DNA from: Brevibacillus reuszeri
Lineage (GTDB): Bacteria > Bacillota > Bacilli > Brevibacillales > Brevibacillaceae
NCBI RefSeq assembly: GCF_001187725.1
Contig: NZ_LGIQ01000007.1
Coordinates: forward strand, 494,324-558,323
Length of the DNA: 64,000 nt
Direction of reading: 5' to 3'
Below, in pieces: positions 53,618 to 61,936 of the stretch. Below the pieces are notes generated by a model that did not search any database, was not told the origin of the DNA, and was given only the letters and a program-made list of their open reading frames with translations. Every line of letters begins with the position of its first letter. The stretch's first letter is position 1. A program made the position numbers and the translations under genes.

Positions 53618-54938
53618 TGTTCTGGCAGACCGTTTCATTTTGCCGACAAAACGACTCGTTCTGTTGGTCTTGCTCGGAACGCCGATTGCGGTAACCGGTT
53701 TTTGGCTTGACTTGGGCTACACGATGTTCTGGTTGTACAATGGCTTGATACTACTTGCCAGCGTGATTGACTGTGTAACGTTGACCAAGCGTGGTGATTT
53801 GACCTTGAAGCGGATATTGCCCGAGCAGACCGATCTGGGCCAACCGTTTTCTGTACAAATCGAGCTCGAAAACCGAGGTGGGCAATCAATCGTTTATTCG
53901 CTGCGAGATGATTTGCCACTGAGTTTTGATGAACCAGAACCAATCGCAGGCCGATTGGATGCTGGGCAGACGAGGTTCTCCTACCGTACGCGTGCAAAGG
54001 AGAGGGGCGAGTATGCGTTTCGCTGGCTCTACTTGCGCTGGCATGGAAAGATTGGACTGTGGTCCCGCCAAAGTCGTTTTTCGTGTAAACAATCGATCAA
54101 GGTGTTCCCTGATTTGTCGGCAGTTCGTGGATACTTGGCCTCGATGCAGGAAAGCCTGATTGTCGATGGCAAAAAGATCATGCGCAGGGGAAAATCAGGG
54201 TCGGAATTTCATGCGATCCGCGAGTATGTTCCAGATGATGATCCTCGCTTCATCAACTGGTCTGCCTCCGCACGCTCCCGAAAGCTGATGACCAATCAGT
54301 ATCGTCCAGAGCATGGAAAAGTGATCATGATCGTCATCGATTGTGGCCGATTGATGGGAGTCGAGCTGGATAACAAGACGAGACTGGACATCTCGATTGA
54401 AGCCGCTCTAACGCTAGCGGCAGTTGCCCTTCGCCAGGGAGATCAGGTTGGACTATTGGCTTATTCTCATGAAATCAAGACGTACATACCGCCGGGGAAA
54501 GGGCTTGGACATTTACACACCCTACTCTCAGCGACGTATGATCTGAAAAGCGACTTCGTTGAAGCAGATCCCGCCAAAGCCTTAGAATTTTTGCATCGCC
54601 AGCAGAAAAGAAGGAGCCTGATTGTGCTCTTTTCCGATATGGAAAATTACCTGGTAGAAGATCAGCTGGGAAGCTATTTATGGAGGATGCGACGTACCCA
54701 TCTGCTTTTGCTGTTGTCACTGGCTGATCCGCTATTGCATGGGTGGAGCCACATTGAATCAGCAAACAGTCGTCTGGCATTTGTGAAGTCAGTAGCTCAG
54801 CGCTTCCAGCTCGATCGCAGAGCCTTTCAACAAAAAATGACCGGCGCGGGAATCCAGGTTCTGGACGTTCCGGCCGATCAGATGACGTTGACAGTCGTCA
54901 ATACTTATTTGGAAATCAAGTCGAGAGAAGCGTTGTAA
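53568..54938 (+). CDS. DUF58 domain-containing protein
   Basis: A 456-residue protein with two membrane helices near residues 25-65 and the DUF58 signature EFHAIREYVPDDDPRFINWS near 215-235, followed by a VWA-like fold (KVIMIVIDCGRLMGVE). DUF58 proteins pair with MoxR ATPases. The start is GTG 53568 with GGAGGGGGGCACTA upstream. The 3' end overlaps the tail of the converging SpoIIM-like gene by 34 bases. Confidence 0.92.
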   Translation: MTTSSTRRWRLFQYLADVLADRFILPTKRLVLLVLLGTPIAVTGFWLDLGYTMFWLYNGLILLASVIDCVTLTKRGDLTLKRILPEQTDLGQPFSVQIELENRGGQSIVYSLRDDLPLSFDEPEPIAGRLDAGQTRFSYRTRAKERGEYAFRWLYLRWHGKIGLWSRQSRFSCKQSIKVFPDLSAVRGYLASMQESLIVDGKKIMRRGKSGSEFHAIREYVPDDDPRFINWSASARSRKLMTNQYRPEHGKVIMIVIDCGRLMGVELDNKTRLDISIEAALTLAAVALRQGDQVGLLAYSHEIKTYIPPGKGLGHLHTLLSATYDLKSDFVEADPAKALEFLHRQQKRRSLIVLFSDMENYLVEDQLGSYLWRMRRTHLLLLLSLADPLLHGWSHIESANSRLAFVKSVAQRFQLDRRAFQQKMTGAGIQVLDVPADQMTLTVVNTYLEIKSREAL

Positions 54939-55885
54939 AATCGGCGCCTACGTGCGATTAAATACCAGCCAATCAGAATCAGCAAGGTTACGAAGGCCAC
55001 TACGTATTTCACTTCAAGGGAGAGGGCGGACGGTGTAATATAGCCTTCGATAATGCCCGCGATCACCAATAAGGGGAGAGTGGCAAGTAGTAGCTGCGCT
55101 GATTCTTTGGCAGCCTCCAGAAATTGATACTTACGGGCAAAGCGGCCTGGAACAAGCATACGGTAGCCCATGTGCAAGCCTGCGCCGCCCGCAATGAAAA
55201 TAGCGGTTAACTCAATCACGCCATGAGGCAGGATGTAAGCCCAGAAAGCGTAGCTGCTGCCTGATTGAAAGTACACGGCCGCAAGCGCACCGACTAATAG
55301 TCCATTGAATAAGAGCAGGTAAATCGGGAAGATTCCGAATGTGATTCCACTGACAAAAGCCAGCATCGCAACCTTCATATTATTCGTCATGATCATGGTA
55401 GAGACGACCGGACTATTGATGGAGGCGTGTCCTTCCCCTAAACGGGAGGGATCGATTTGTTCTGCCATGCCTTGAGGCAGAACGTAGTACAAATTCAATG
55501 GATCCACCATGACTGCGGCAAAGCCGGATACACCGCCAATGATAAACAAGAGGGCTGCGACGGCAATAAAGCCTGCACGTTTTTCGATCAACTGCATCAA
55601 GTGGCTTCCAAAGAAATGGGTCAACTGCTGCCAACTGCTCGAATGCTGCTTATAGGCCAAATTATGCGCCCGTGAAACAAGCTGGTTCAGGTAAAGCGTC
55701 ATTTCGTTAGACGGATCATAGGTACGAATATAAGCGAGATGGGCAGAGGCTTTTTTGTACAAATGAGTGAGCTGATCAATGTCGTTTGCCTCGATTTCTC
55801 GAGGATGGCGGTCAAATCGCTCGACGAGCTGCTCCAATTGCGCCCAAGAGGCTTTATGCTTATGCCAGAAAGACGTTATATCCAA
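54905..55885 (-). CDS. Stage II sporulation protein M (SpoIIM) family membrane protein
   Basis: A 326-residue protein: a soluble N-terminal region (FWHKHKASWAQLEQLVERFD), then a SpoIIM-type membrane domain with about six helices (GFIAVAALLFIIGGVSGFAA, FGIFPIYLLLFNGLLVGALA, ILPHGVIELTAIFIAGGAGL). The HGxxE motif is typical. The start is TTG at 55885, with AAAGGAGGAATTTTC upstream. SpoIIM-like proteins of this kind accompany RDD and DUF58/MoxR genes and need not be sporulation-specific. Confidence 0.9.
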   Translation of the reverse strand: MDITSFWHKHKASWAQLEQLVERFDRHPREIEANDIDQLTHLYKKASAHLAYIRTYDPSNEMTLYLNQLVSRAHNLAYKQHSSSWQQLTHFFGSHLMQLIEKRAGFIAVAALLFIIGGVSGFAAVMVDPLNLYYVLPQGMAEQIDPSRLGEGHASINSPVVSTMIMTNNMKVAMLAFVSGITFGIFPIYLLLFNGLLVGALAAVYFQSGSSYAFWAYILPHGVIELTAIFIAGGAGLHMGYRMLVPGRFARKYQFLEAAKESAQLLLATLPLLVIAGIIEGYITPSALSLEVKYVVAFVTLLILIGWYLIARRRRFYNASLDLISK

Positions 55886-55933
55886 GAAAATTCCTCCTTT
55901 ATAGACAGGGAACGAGAGGGTGACGAAAAAGGG

Positions 55934-56755
55934 ATGAATGATTGGACACAGATGAATCAAGCAACGAGAGAAGCTTCTGTCGTTACTCCTGAGCATGTTA
56001 TGCTGCGATTTCAGACAGCTGGTGTAGGGAGTCGCGCGACAGCACAGCTCATCGATATGGTACTTCTGTTCTTGGTTAATATTACTGTATTTATTTTGTT
56101 CAGTATAGCTTTCTTTGGGAATAATGATCTTTTTTTCCTTGAAACGGAAAACTATGCGCTCGCAATCGCTCTCCTGTTTATTTTCGTGCTCAACTTTGGC
56201 TACTATTTGTTTTTAGAAGCTTTTTGGGGCGGACAGACAGTGGGGAAAAGACTTCTGGGGATTCGAGTGATTCGTGATAACGGTCAGCCTATTACGTTTT
56301 TGTCCTCAACAATTCGCAATCTGTTTCGTATGATCGACATGCTGCCCACTGGGTATTTTTTAGGGGCAATGGTTTCTCTGTTTCATCCACGTGACAAGCG
56401 CATCGGGGATCTGGTAGCAGGAACGATCGTCGTGATGGAAAGTGGACAAACGCCGTCGTTCTTTCAGAAAAAAAGAATGAAGAAGCTGCAGGAACAAGCG
56501 GGTTTGGAGTCGTTTTCCTTGAGTGAGGCTCAGAAGCAAGCCATTACGCGTGAGGACTGGCAACTGCTCTCTACGTTCATTTCCAGGCTCTCCTCGCTCA
56601 CAAAAGAGAAAAAGCAAGAGCTAGGACAACAAATCGCTGCCACGCTATCCAAAAAGCTGGACATGGAAGATGTGCCTATGGTCAAAGAGAATCCGCTCTT
56701 ATTTTTACAGGGACTTTATAACCAATTGCAAAATGAGTGGAAATTAGGGAAATAA
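55934..56755 (+). CDS. RDD family membrane protein
   Basis: A 273-residue protein with an RDD domain in residues 20-170: TPEHVMLRFQTAGVGSRATA, with the Arg-Asp-Asp-type residues in SRATAQLIDM, then WGGQTVGKRLLGIRVIRD and FHPRDKRIGDLVAGTIVV. Three to four helices are visible. The C-terminal 90 residues are a soluble helical extension. The start is ATG 55934, after GAGGGTGAC; longer frames run into the divergent SpoIIM-like gene. A terminator follows at 56769. Confidence 0.88.
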   Translation: MNDWTQMNQATREASVVTPEHVMLRFQTAGVGSRATAQLIDMVLLFLVNITVFILFSIAFFGNNDLFFLETENYALAIALLFIFVLNFGYYLFLEAFWGGQTVGKRLLGIRVIRDNGQPITFLSSTIRNLFRMIDMLPTGYFLGAMVSLFHPRDKRIGDLVAGTIVVMESGQTPSFFQKKRMKKLQEQAGLESFSLSEAQKQAITREDWQLLSTFISRLSSLTKEKKQELGQQIAATLSKKLDMEDVPMVKENPLLFLQGLYNQLQNEWKLGK

Positions 56756-56768
56756 ACTGGGTCAAGAA

Positions 56769-56792
56769 AAGCCGCCGTTTCAGGCGGTTTTT
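56769..56792 (+). terminator. Rho-independent terminator after the RDD gene
   Basis: AAGCCGCC pairs with GGCGGTTT around GTTTCA, followed by TT and A. Confidence 0.75.
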
Positions 56793-56831
56793 ACATGTTT
56801 CGCATCATTTTTCCAATATTCCGCAAAAAGC

Positions 56832-56858
56832 TTGGCGAAATATGATGTATGTTATAAT
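56832..56858 (+). promoter_or_regulatory. Predicted promoter of the coiled-coil/NAGPA operon
   Basis: TTGGCG (56832-56837) and TATAAT (56853-56858). The spacer is short (15 bases) but the -10 is perfect, and the start codon lies 40 bases downstream. Confidence 0.5.
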
Positions 56859-56897
56859 AAAACCTCACTCTATGTCACAGAAAGGAGGAGGGAGCCG

Positions 56898-57404
56898 ATG
56901 AGCGATAAATACATGCACGCTTCATCGTCATCAACAACCAGTTTGCCACTCCCGGGGAATGGGAAGCAAGAAGGCAAACGCAGAAGAGCTGGGTTGCTAA
57001 AGGCACTGCTTCCCTCCCGGACAGAAGGAAAGCGGTCCCCGCTGCCTATGATTTTGGCTATTCTGCTCTGGGGAGGACTCGCGTACTCTGGCTATGCTTT
57101 TGCCGTTCATACATTGGACAAGCAGCAGCAATTCGTGAATCAGCAAATTCAACAGGTGCAAGAAGAAAACCAAAAACAGGTGCGAGCATTAGGTGAACAA
57201 TTGACCCTGGTTCAGGATGAAATGAAGAATGTGCAATCCGGACTTGCAAATTTGGAAGAAGATTTGGAGTTGACTGGAAAAACGATTGGAGGAACGAATA
57301 AGACCAAGGAGGCTCTTCAGGATCGAATTGATCAGTTGAACAAACAACTGGTGGATTTGAAAGCATCATTGAAAAAACTGGAGGATGCTGCCCGTGCTTG
57401 GTAA
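56898..57404 (+). CDS. Coiled-coil membrane protein
   Basis: A 168-residue single-pass protein. Residues 1-48 are basic and cytoplasmic (GKQEGKRRRAGLLKALLPSR). One helix covers residues 50-70 (PMILAILLWGGLAYSGYAF). The rest is a long outside coiled coil (KQQQFVNQQIQQVQEENQKQ, then TKEALQDRIDQLNKQLVDLK). AAAGGAGGAGGGAGCC precedes the ATG. It overlaps the phosphodiester glycosidase gene by 11 bases. The family is not named; coupling suggests a partner or scaffold for that enzyme. Confidence 0.75.
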   Translation: MSDKYMHASSSSTTSLPLPGNGKQEGKRRRAGLLKALLPSRTEGKRSPLPMILAILLWGGLAYSGYAFAVHTLDKQQQFVNQQIQQVQEENQKQVRALGEQLTLVQDEMKNVQSGLANLEEDLELTGKTIGGTNKTKEALQDRIDQLNKQLVDLKASLKKLEDAARAW

Positions 57405-58464
57405 GATCAATCGTTTCTTTGCGTTTCTGTTGGCACCTGCAGTCGGCTTTTTGTTTGCTTTTTCACAGGCTAACCCAGTAGAAGGGCTCCAGCTGGAAAG
57501 CATGAAGCTGCCGACAGCGCAATCCAAAGAGATGGCAGATGCACTTGGAGAGCAGATCGATGCGACCAAATCTCAAATACGCAGCGTCGAGTTTCTCATC
57601 GAAGACATTCGTGCCGAATCCGAGAAAGAACAGCAGGATTACGAAAAGCAAAATAACCATATCAATAATCTCTTAGCAGACAGTAAGTCACAAACACAAA
57701 AATCTGTGGACGTACTGGACTCGATTCTTTCAAAAATGCTAGGGAATCCGATTGGACAATCTTTCGGGAATAAGTCCACGGTGAAGGTGTACTCGCTTGA
57801 AGAGGCGGGATACCGTGGATATATGGCAAAGGTTCGCCTGAAGGACCCGAATGCTCTGAAAATGGTCCTTGCCAACGATTCCGTAAAAAGCAAGGGCGAA
57901 AAAACAAGTCATGCAGGGAAACGGACGGGAGCTATTCTGGCGATTAATGCTGGCGGCTTCATGACGGACAAGCAAGGCTATGTGACGCCACTGGGGATTA
58001 CGGTAATCGATGGGAAGATTCGTAACTTTTCAACGGATAAAAAGCTGAGTTTTGTTGGCTTCAACAACAAAGGGCATCTGATTGGCGCCAACATCACAAC
58101 CGAAGAGCAAATCAAGCAACAGGGAATTTTACAAGGGGCAAGCTTTTTACCTCGTCTCCTGCAGGATGGAAAGAGACTGCCAATCCCGCGCGACTGGGCT
58201 AACACGCGTCATCCACGGACATTGATCGGTCATTTTGACAACGGAGATTTGCTCTTGATTGTCATTGATGGCAGACGCGAGGGCTGGAGCAATGGAGTTA
58301 CCCTGGAGGAAGCGCAGAAAAAACTGCAAGAATTCCATGTTGTTGATGCATTTAACCTCGACGGTGGAGGCTCAAGTGCTTTCTATTATAATGGCAAGCT
58401 GATGAACAAGCCTTCAGGTGGTAACGAACGCTCAGTCGTGAGCAATCTGGTGATCATGCCCTAA
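57394..58464 (+). CDS. Phosphodiester glycosidase (NAGPA/DUF2233) family protein
   Basis: A 356-residue exported protein. After a signal segment (residues 4-27) a coiled coil covers residues 45-110 (EQIDATKSQIRSVEFLIEDI). The NAGPA domain follows: TGAILAINAGGFMT near 180, TLIGHFDNGDLLLIVIDGRR near 275 and the family's closing FNLDGGGSSAFYYNG near 325. Relatives cleave GlcNAc-1-phosphate diesters or act on teichoic or exopolysaccharide. The start is GTG 57394, with GGAGG nine bases upstream; ATG 57385 sits directly on that site. Confidence 0.88.
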   Translation: MLGKINRFFAFLLAPAVGFLFAFSQANPVEGLQLESMKLPTAQSKEMADALGEQIDATKSQIRSVEFLIEDIRAESEKEQQDYEKQNNHINNLLADSKSQTQKSVDVLDSILSKMLGNPIGQSFGNKSTVKVYSLEEAGYRGYMAKVRLKDPNALKMVLANDSVKSKGEKTSHAGKRTGAILAINAGGFMTDKQGYVTPLGITVIDGKIRNFSTDKKLSFVGFNNKGHLIGANITTEEQIKQQGILQGASFLPRLLQDGKRLPIPRDWANTRHPRTLIGHFDNGDLLLIVIDGRREGWSNGVTLEEAQKKLQEFHVVDAFNLDGGGSSAFYYNGKLMNKPSGGNERSVVSNLVIMP

Positions 58465-58603
58465 ACAATCGAAATCGTACGTATGGATAAACTATTCCGG
58501 CAAAGCTTATTTGCTCAGCTGGAAGAGTTTTTTGCTTACCATCGAAAAAAATAGTGTGGAGGAAGTATAATAGAAAGGAAATCGATGGAAGGGGGAAGGG
58601 TAG

Positions 58604-59482
58604 ATGAAAAAAGTTCTTGTTCTTGGAGGGACCCGATTTTTCGGAAAAAGGCTTGTACATCTTTTGGTAGAGTCAGGTGCGGAGGTAACAGTAGCAACGA
58701 GGGGCATTACTGACGTTGATTTTCCGCCACAGGTAAAGCGGGTGAAGGTGGATCGAGATGATGCGGAATCGCTAGCAGCAGTCGGTTCAGAAGATTGGGA
58801 CATTATCTACGACAACATTTGTTACTCGTCTCAAAATGCTCTGGATGCCTGCCGGGCGTTTCAAGGCAAAGTAGGGAAGTATATACTCACATCTACTCTG
58901 TCCGTTTATGATTTCTCGAATGATCCCCTGGTGGAGAAGGAGTTCGATCCATTCACATACCCGATTCAGCCTGGATCGAGAGAAGGAGTTACCTATCAGG
59001 AAGGCAAAAGGCAGGCAGAAGCGGTCTTTTTTCAGCAACAAGTGTTCCCTGTCCTTGCAGCACGTTTCCCCATTGTGTTGGCAGAGGATGATTACACGAG
59101 AAGGTTGCATTTTCATGTGGAGCACATAGGAGAAGGGCAACCGATCGGGATGGTCAATCCAGAGGCGATCATGTGCTTTATCCATGCGCAGGAAGCAGCA
59201 GAGTTTTTGTTCTGGTCGGGGACCGCAGAGCTAACAGGACCCGTGAATGCATGCTCACATGGCACGATTCGGCTGCGCGAGCTGATGGACGACATAGCCG
59301 ATGCGGTAGGGAAGCCAGCAATCCTGCGGGCAGAAGCATCTGAAGAGCATGCTTCTCCGTATGGCTTTCGTGATTCCTTTTACATGGATAATAGCAAAGC
59401 AAGCGACGCAGGATTTTTTTTCAGACCCCTTGATTCCTGGCTCCCTGAGCTGGTCAGGACTCTTGCCTCAGAGCGCGTATAA
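58604..59482 (+). CDS. NAD-dependent epimerase/dehydratase family protein
   Basis: A 292-residue extended short-chain dehydrogenase. The nucleotide-binding motif GGTRFFGKR lies at residues 8-16; the catalytic region shows STLSVYDF near 105 and YQEGK near 135 in place of the usual YxxxK spacing (Tyr and Lys kept). The C-terminal domain binds the substrate, often a nucleotide sugar. GGGGGAAGGGTAG precedes the ATG. A perfect -10 (TATAAT, 58566-58571) lies upstream. The substrate is unknown. Confidence 0.87.
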   Translation: MKKVLVLGGTRFFGKRLVHLLVESGAEVTVATRGITDVDFPPQVKRVKVDRDDAESLAAVGSEDWDIIYDNICYSSQNALDACRAFQGKVGKYILTSTLSVYDFSNDPLVEKEFDPFTYPIQPGSREGVTYQEGKRQAEAVFFQQQVFPVLAARFPIVLAEDDYTRRLHFHVEHIGEGQPIGMVNPEAIMCFIHAQEAAEFLFWSGTAELTGPVNACSHGTIRLRELMDDIADAVGKPAILRAEASEEHASPYGFRDSFYMDNSKASDAGFFFRPLDSWLPELVRTLASERV

Positions 59483-59578
59483 ACAAAACGGTCAACAATC
59501 CATGCTATTTTTTTGACCGACTCCGTGGTAAGGTATAGCAGAACGTATGTGTCTGTATGGAACCAGGAGGATAAAAGC

Positions 59579-60418
59579 ATGAACAAGAATCGCACTACTG
59601 GACTTGCTGTCGTAGCCGCACTATCAGTAGCCCTACTTAGCGGATGTGAAGCACCATCCCTAGACAAATTGCTCACAAGCGGGGATCAGCAAACACAACC
59701 GGCGAATGGCGCGTCAGCAGAAGGCTCTGAGAACACGACGCCTTCATCACAACAAGAGGAGCCAGGTAAACCAAAGCCGCCGTCACTGCAAGAGACGCTT
59801 ACGATGGTGGAGGGAGTACCGACGGTCACAAACCCAACTGAGCTGTCCGTGGTGGTAAACAAACAAAGAGCCTTGCCGGCTGATTATATTCCACCAGATT
59901 TGGTAGAACCGAACGTCCCATTCCCGTTTGATGAAAAAGTAGAAAAACGCTTCATGCGTGCAGAAGCCGCAAAAGCGCTGGAGGAGCTGTTCGCCGGAGC
60001 GAAGCAGGATGGAATCGAGCTTTACGCTGTTTCTGGTTACCGCTCTTACAAAACGCAACGATCCCTGTATGAAACGTATGTGAAAACCCAGGGAGCGGAG
60101 CATGCCGCTGCATATAGTGCCGTTCCGGGTAAAAGCGAGCATCAGACAGGACTTGCCATGGACGTGTCCGGTGTGGATGCAACGACTCGGTTGGAAGAGC
60201 CCTTCGGTGAGACACCGGAAGGACAGTGGCTCTCAGCCCACTGTGGTGAATATGGCTTTATCATTCGCTATCTAAAAGGGAAAGAAGAGACCACGGGTTA
60301 TTCCTATGAGCCATGGCATTTGCGCTACGTCGGAAAAGAGATGGCGCAAGAAATCATGGCCAAAGGAATCACGCTTGAAGATTATTTAAGCGAGAATGGT
60401 AGCGCACAAAAACAATAA
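59579..60418 (+). CDS. D-alanyl-D-alanine carboxypeptidase, VanY/M15B type
   Basis: A 279-residue lipoprotein (lipobox ALLSGC). A low-complexity Ser/Gln/Glu linker precedes an M15B zinc peptidase domain: SGYRSYKTQRSLYE near 155, the zinc motif SEHQTGLAMDVS near 185 and YEPWHLRYVG near 245 with the catalytic Glu and second His. It trims D-Ala from peptidoglycan peptides at the cell surface, like Bacillus YodJ. AGGAGGATAAAAGC precedes the ATG at 59579. A terminator follows at 60436. Confidence 0.93.
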   Translation: MNKNRTTGLAVVAALSVALLSGCEAPSLDKLLTSGDQQTQPANGASAEGSENTTPSSQQEEPGKPKPPSLQETLTMVEGVPTVTNPTELSVVVNKQRALPADYIPPDLVEPNVPFPFDEKVEKRFMRAEAAKALEELFAGAKQDGIELYAVSGYRSYKTQRSLYETYVKTQGAEHAAAYSAVPGKSEHQTGLAMDVSGVDATTRLEEPFGETPEGQWLSAHCGEYGFIIRYLKGKEETTGYSYEPWHLRYVGKEMAQEIMAKGITLEDYLSENGSAQKQ

Positions 60419-60435
60419 ATCAGCATACAAGAACC

Positions 60436-60466
60436 AAAAAGCCGCTCATGTAAGAGCGGCTTTTTT
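60436..60466. terminator. Terminator between the M15 peptidase gene and lepB
   Basis: AAAAAGCCGCTC pairs with GAGCGGCTTTTTT around ATGTAA. A and T runs on both sides allow bidirectional use. Confidence 0.92.
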
Positions 60467-60485
60467 GCTTGGTTGGTATAGATAT

Positions 60486-61046
60486 TTAACGAGGGAGGCG
60501 AACATCAGGCAGCGGCCAATAAACAGCCTCAGCTCGTCCAACGACATGATCCAGCTTCACGGGACCTATAACACGGCTGTCCATACTGTTGTTGCGATTG
60601 TCTCCCATGACAAAAACACTGCCTTCAGGAATGGTGATCGGACCAAAATCTTCTGTGAGTGTTACACCAGATGCAGAGGTTTTCAGCTTGTTTGCAGTCA
60701 AGTATTCCTCGCTCAGCGGCTGGCCGTTAACATATAGCTGATCATTTTTGGCTTCTACTGTATCACCAGCTATGGCAACGACTCTCTTGATCCAGTTGTC
60801 ACCACTGGCATCTGGATGGATAATCACAATGTCACCAGGCTTTGGATCCTTCAAATAATAAATCGCTTTGTTGACGATGACGCGCTCGCGATCATGCAGC
60901 GTGCTCTCCATAGAACGTCCCTGAACAACGTATGGAGCCATTACGAACACGTAGATAAATGCGGTCAAACCGCCAATCAAGACAAACGATTTTAACCAAT
61001 CAAGCAATTCCACTTTCCATTTGGTTGTACTTTTGGTTTGTTCCAT
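60486..61046 (-). CDS. lepB: Signal peptidase I
   Basis: A 186-residue type I signal peptidase with one N-terminal anchor (residues 20-40, SFVLIGGLTAFIYVFVMAPY). The catalytic serine is in VQGRSMESTL near residue 45 and the lysine in NWIKRVVAIAGD near 87. MGDNRNNSMDSR near 147 and GRAEAVYWPL complete the family boxes. It removes signal peptides of secreted preproteins. CTAGGAGAACAGGTCT precedes the ATG. A perfect TATAAT on the minus strand (61123-61128) is the likely -10. Confidence 0.95.
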   Translation of the reverse strand: MEQTKSTTKWKVELLDWLKSFVLIGGLTAFIYVFVMAPYVVQGRSMESTLHDRERVIVNKAIYYLKDPKPGDIVIIHPDASGDNWIKRVVAIAGDTVEAKNDQLYVNGQPLSEEYLTANKLKTSASGVTLTEDFGPITIPEGSVFVMGDNRNNSMDSRVIGPVKLDHVVGRAEAVYWPLPDVRLPR

Positions 61047-61266
61047 AGACCTGTTCTCCTAGGTATGTAGTTTCTGGGATTAACGCTTGGACAAAGGTAT
61101 CTACGTCCGAAACTGCCCTTTTATTATACATGCTTTACGAATGGATACGGAAGAAGATTCAAGGAAATAGATGGAATTGACGATTGAAAAAACTTTGGTC
61201 ACGAATTTGCCATCATCGCCTATTGTCAGTTTTTCCTGATTGAGGTAAGATGATGTTGCTAATAAG

Positions 61267-61279
61267 TTTTACAGTAAAA
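61267..61279. promoter_or_regulatory. Candidate MarR operator 1
   Basis: TTTTACAGTAAAA is a perfect 6-1-6 palindrome in the 386-base gap between lepB and the marR gene. The gap is A+T rich and otherwise shows only promoter elements. Confidence 0.5.
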
Positions 61280-61353
61280 ATATTAAGTAGTAAACACTTT
61301 GTCTTAGTTCATACATACCTAATAAAATAAAGTAAATAATTTGGGGAGTCCTA

Positions 61354-61382
61354 TTGCTCTTCATGTACTTAAGCTATATAGT
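61354..61382 (+). promoter_or_regulatory. Predicted promoter of the MarR gene
   Basis: TTGCTC (61354-61359) and TATAGT (61377-61382) are 17 bases apart, and the second palindrome begins at the last base of the -10. Confidence 0.45.
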
Positions 61383-61394
61383 TTTATAGTAAAA
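61382..61394. promoter_or_regulatory. Candidate MarR operator 2
   Basis: TTTTATAGTAAAA is the same palindrome as at 61267 with one changed base. It directly follows the predicted -10 of the marR gene, as expected for autorepression. Confidence 0.5.
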
Positions 61395-61432
61395 GTACTT
61401 ATATTATTTACTTTCTGAAAATAGGTGATGAT

Positions 61433-61861
61433 GTGAGCGACATGTCCCGCGCCAGTAAAATTGAGGAACTGGATCGAGCATTTGTCGAAATGGCTCGCTT
61501 TTTTGTCAGCCATTGGCTGGAAGAAGAAGAGCAGATCAGTCCGAAGCAATTTATTTTGCTACGTGTGCTTCACCAAAGAGGGCGGAGCACAGTATCTGAG
61601 CTGGCGACCATTCTGAAGCTATCCAACAGTGCAACCACTATCGCGCTTAATCGCCTGGTCAAGGCTGGTTATGTAGATCGGATTCGTGATGAGCTCGATC
61701 GACGTGTTGTGTGGGTGAATCTGTCAGAAAAAGGACTTCCATTGCTGGAGGGGCTTTTGTGCCAGAGACGGATGCTGGTTGGAAAGCTTTTGGAAAACCT
61801 AAGTGACGACGAGTTGGAACAGTTTACACATTTTCTACGGAAAATGAAGCAATGCATGTAG
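61433..61861 (+). CDS. MarR family transcriptional regulator
   Basis: A 142-residue winged-helix regulator: QFILLRVLHQRGRSTVSELA near residue 45, then ILKLSNSATTIALNRLVKAG (recognition helix) and the wing YVDRIRDELDRRVVWVNLSE. Start GTG 61433 with AGGTGATG upstream. Two similar palindromes lie in its leader. The exported repeat protein gene starts 76 bases downstream without an obvious terminator, so the two may share a transcript. Confidence 0.9.
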   Translation: MSDMSRASKIEELDRAFVEMARFFVSHWLEEEEQISPKQFILLRVLHQRGRSTVSELATILKLSNSATTIALNRLVKAGYVDRIRDELDRRVVWVNLSEKGLPLLEGLLCQRRMLVGKLLENLSDDELEQFTHFLRKMKQCM

Positions 61862-61936
61862 CGATGCCGTCAGGTTAGCAGGTGGGGGACATTTCAGCAG
61901 ACAATGTGTGTACTACGAGAATGGGAGTGTACACAT

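Noticed and set aside
61904..61936. Longer N-terminus for the repeat protein
   Set aside because: Starting at 61937 gives a normal signal peptide and a GGGAGTG site; the longer form adds a Cys-rich segment with no ribosome binding site.
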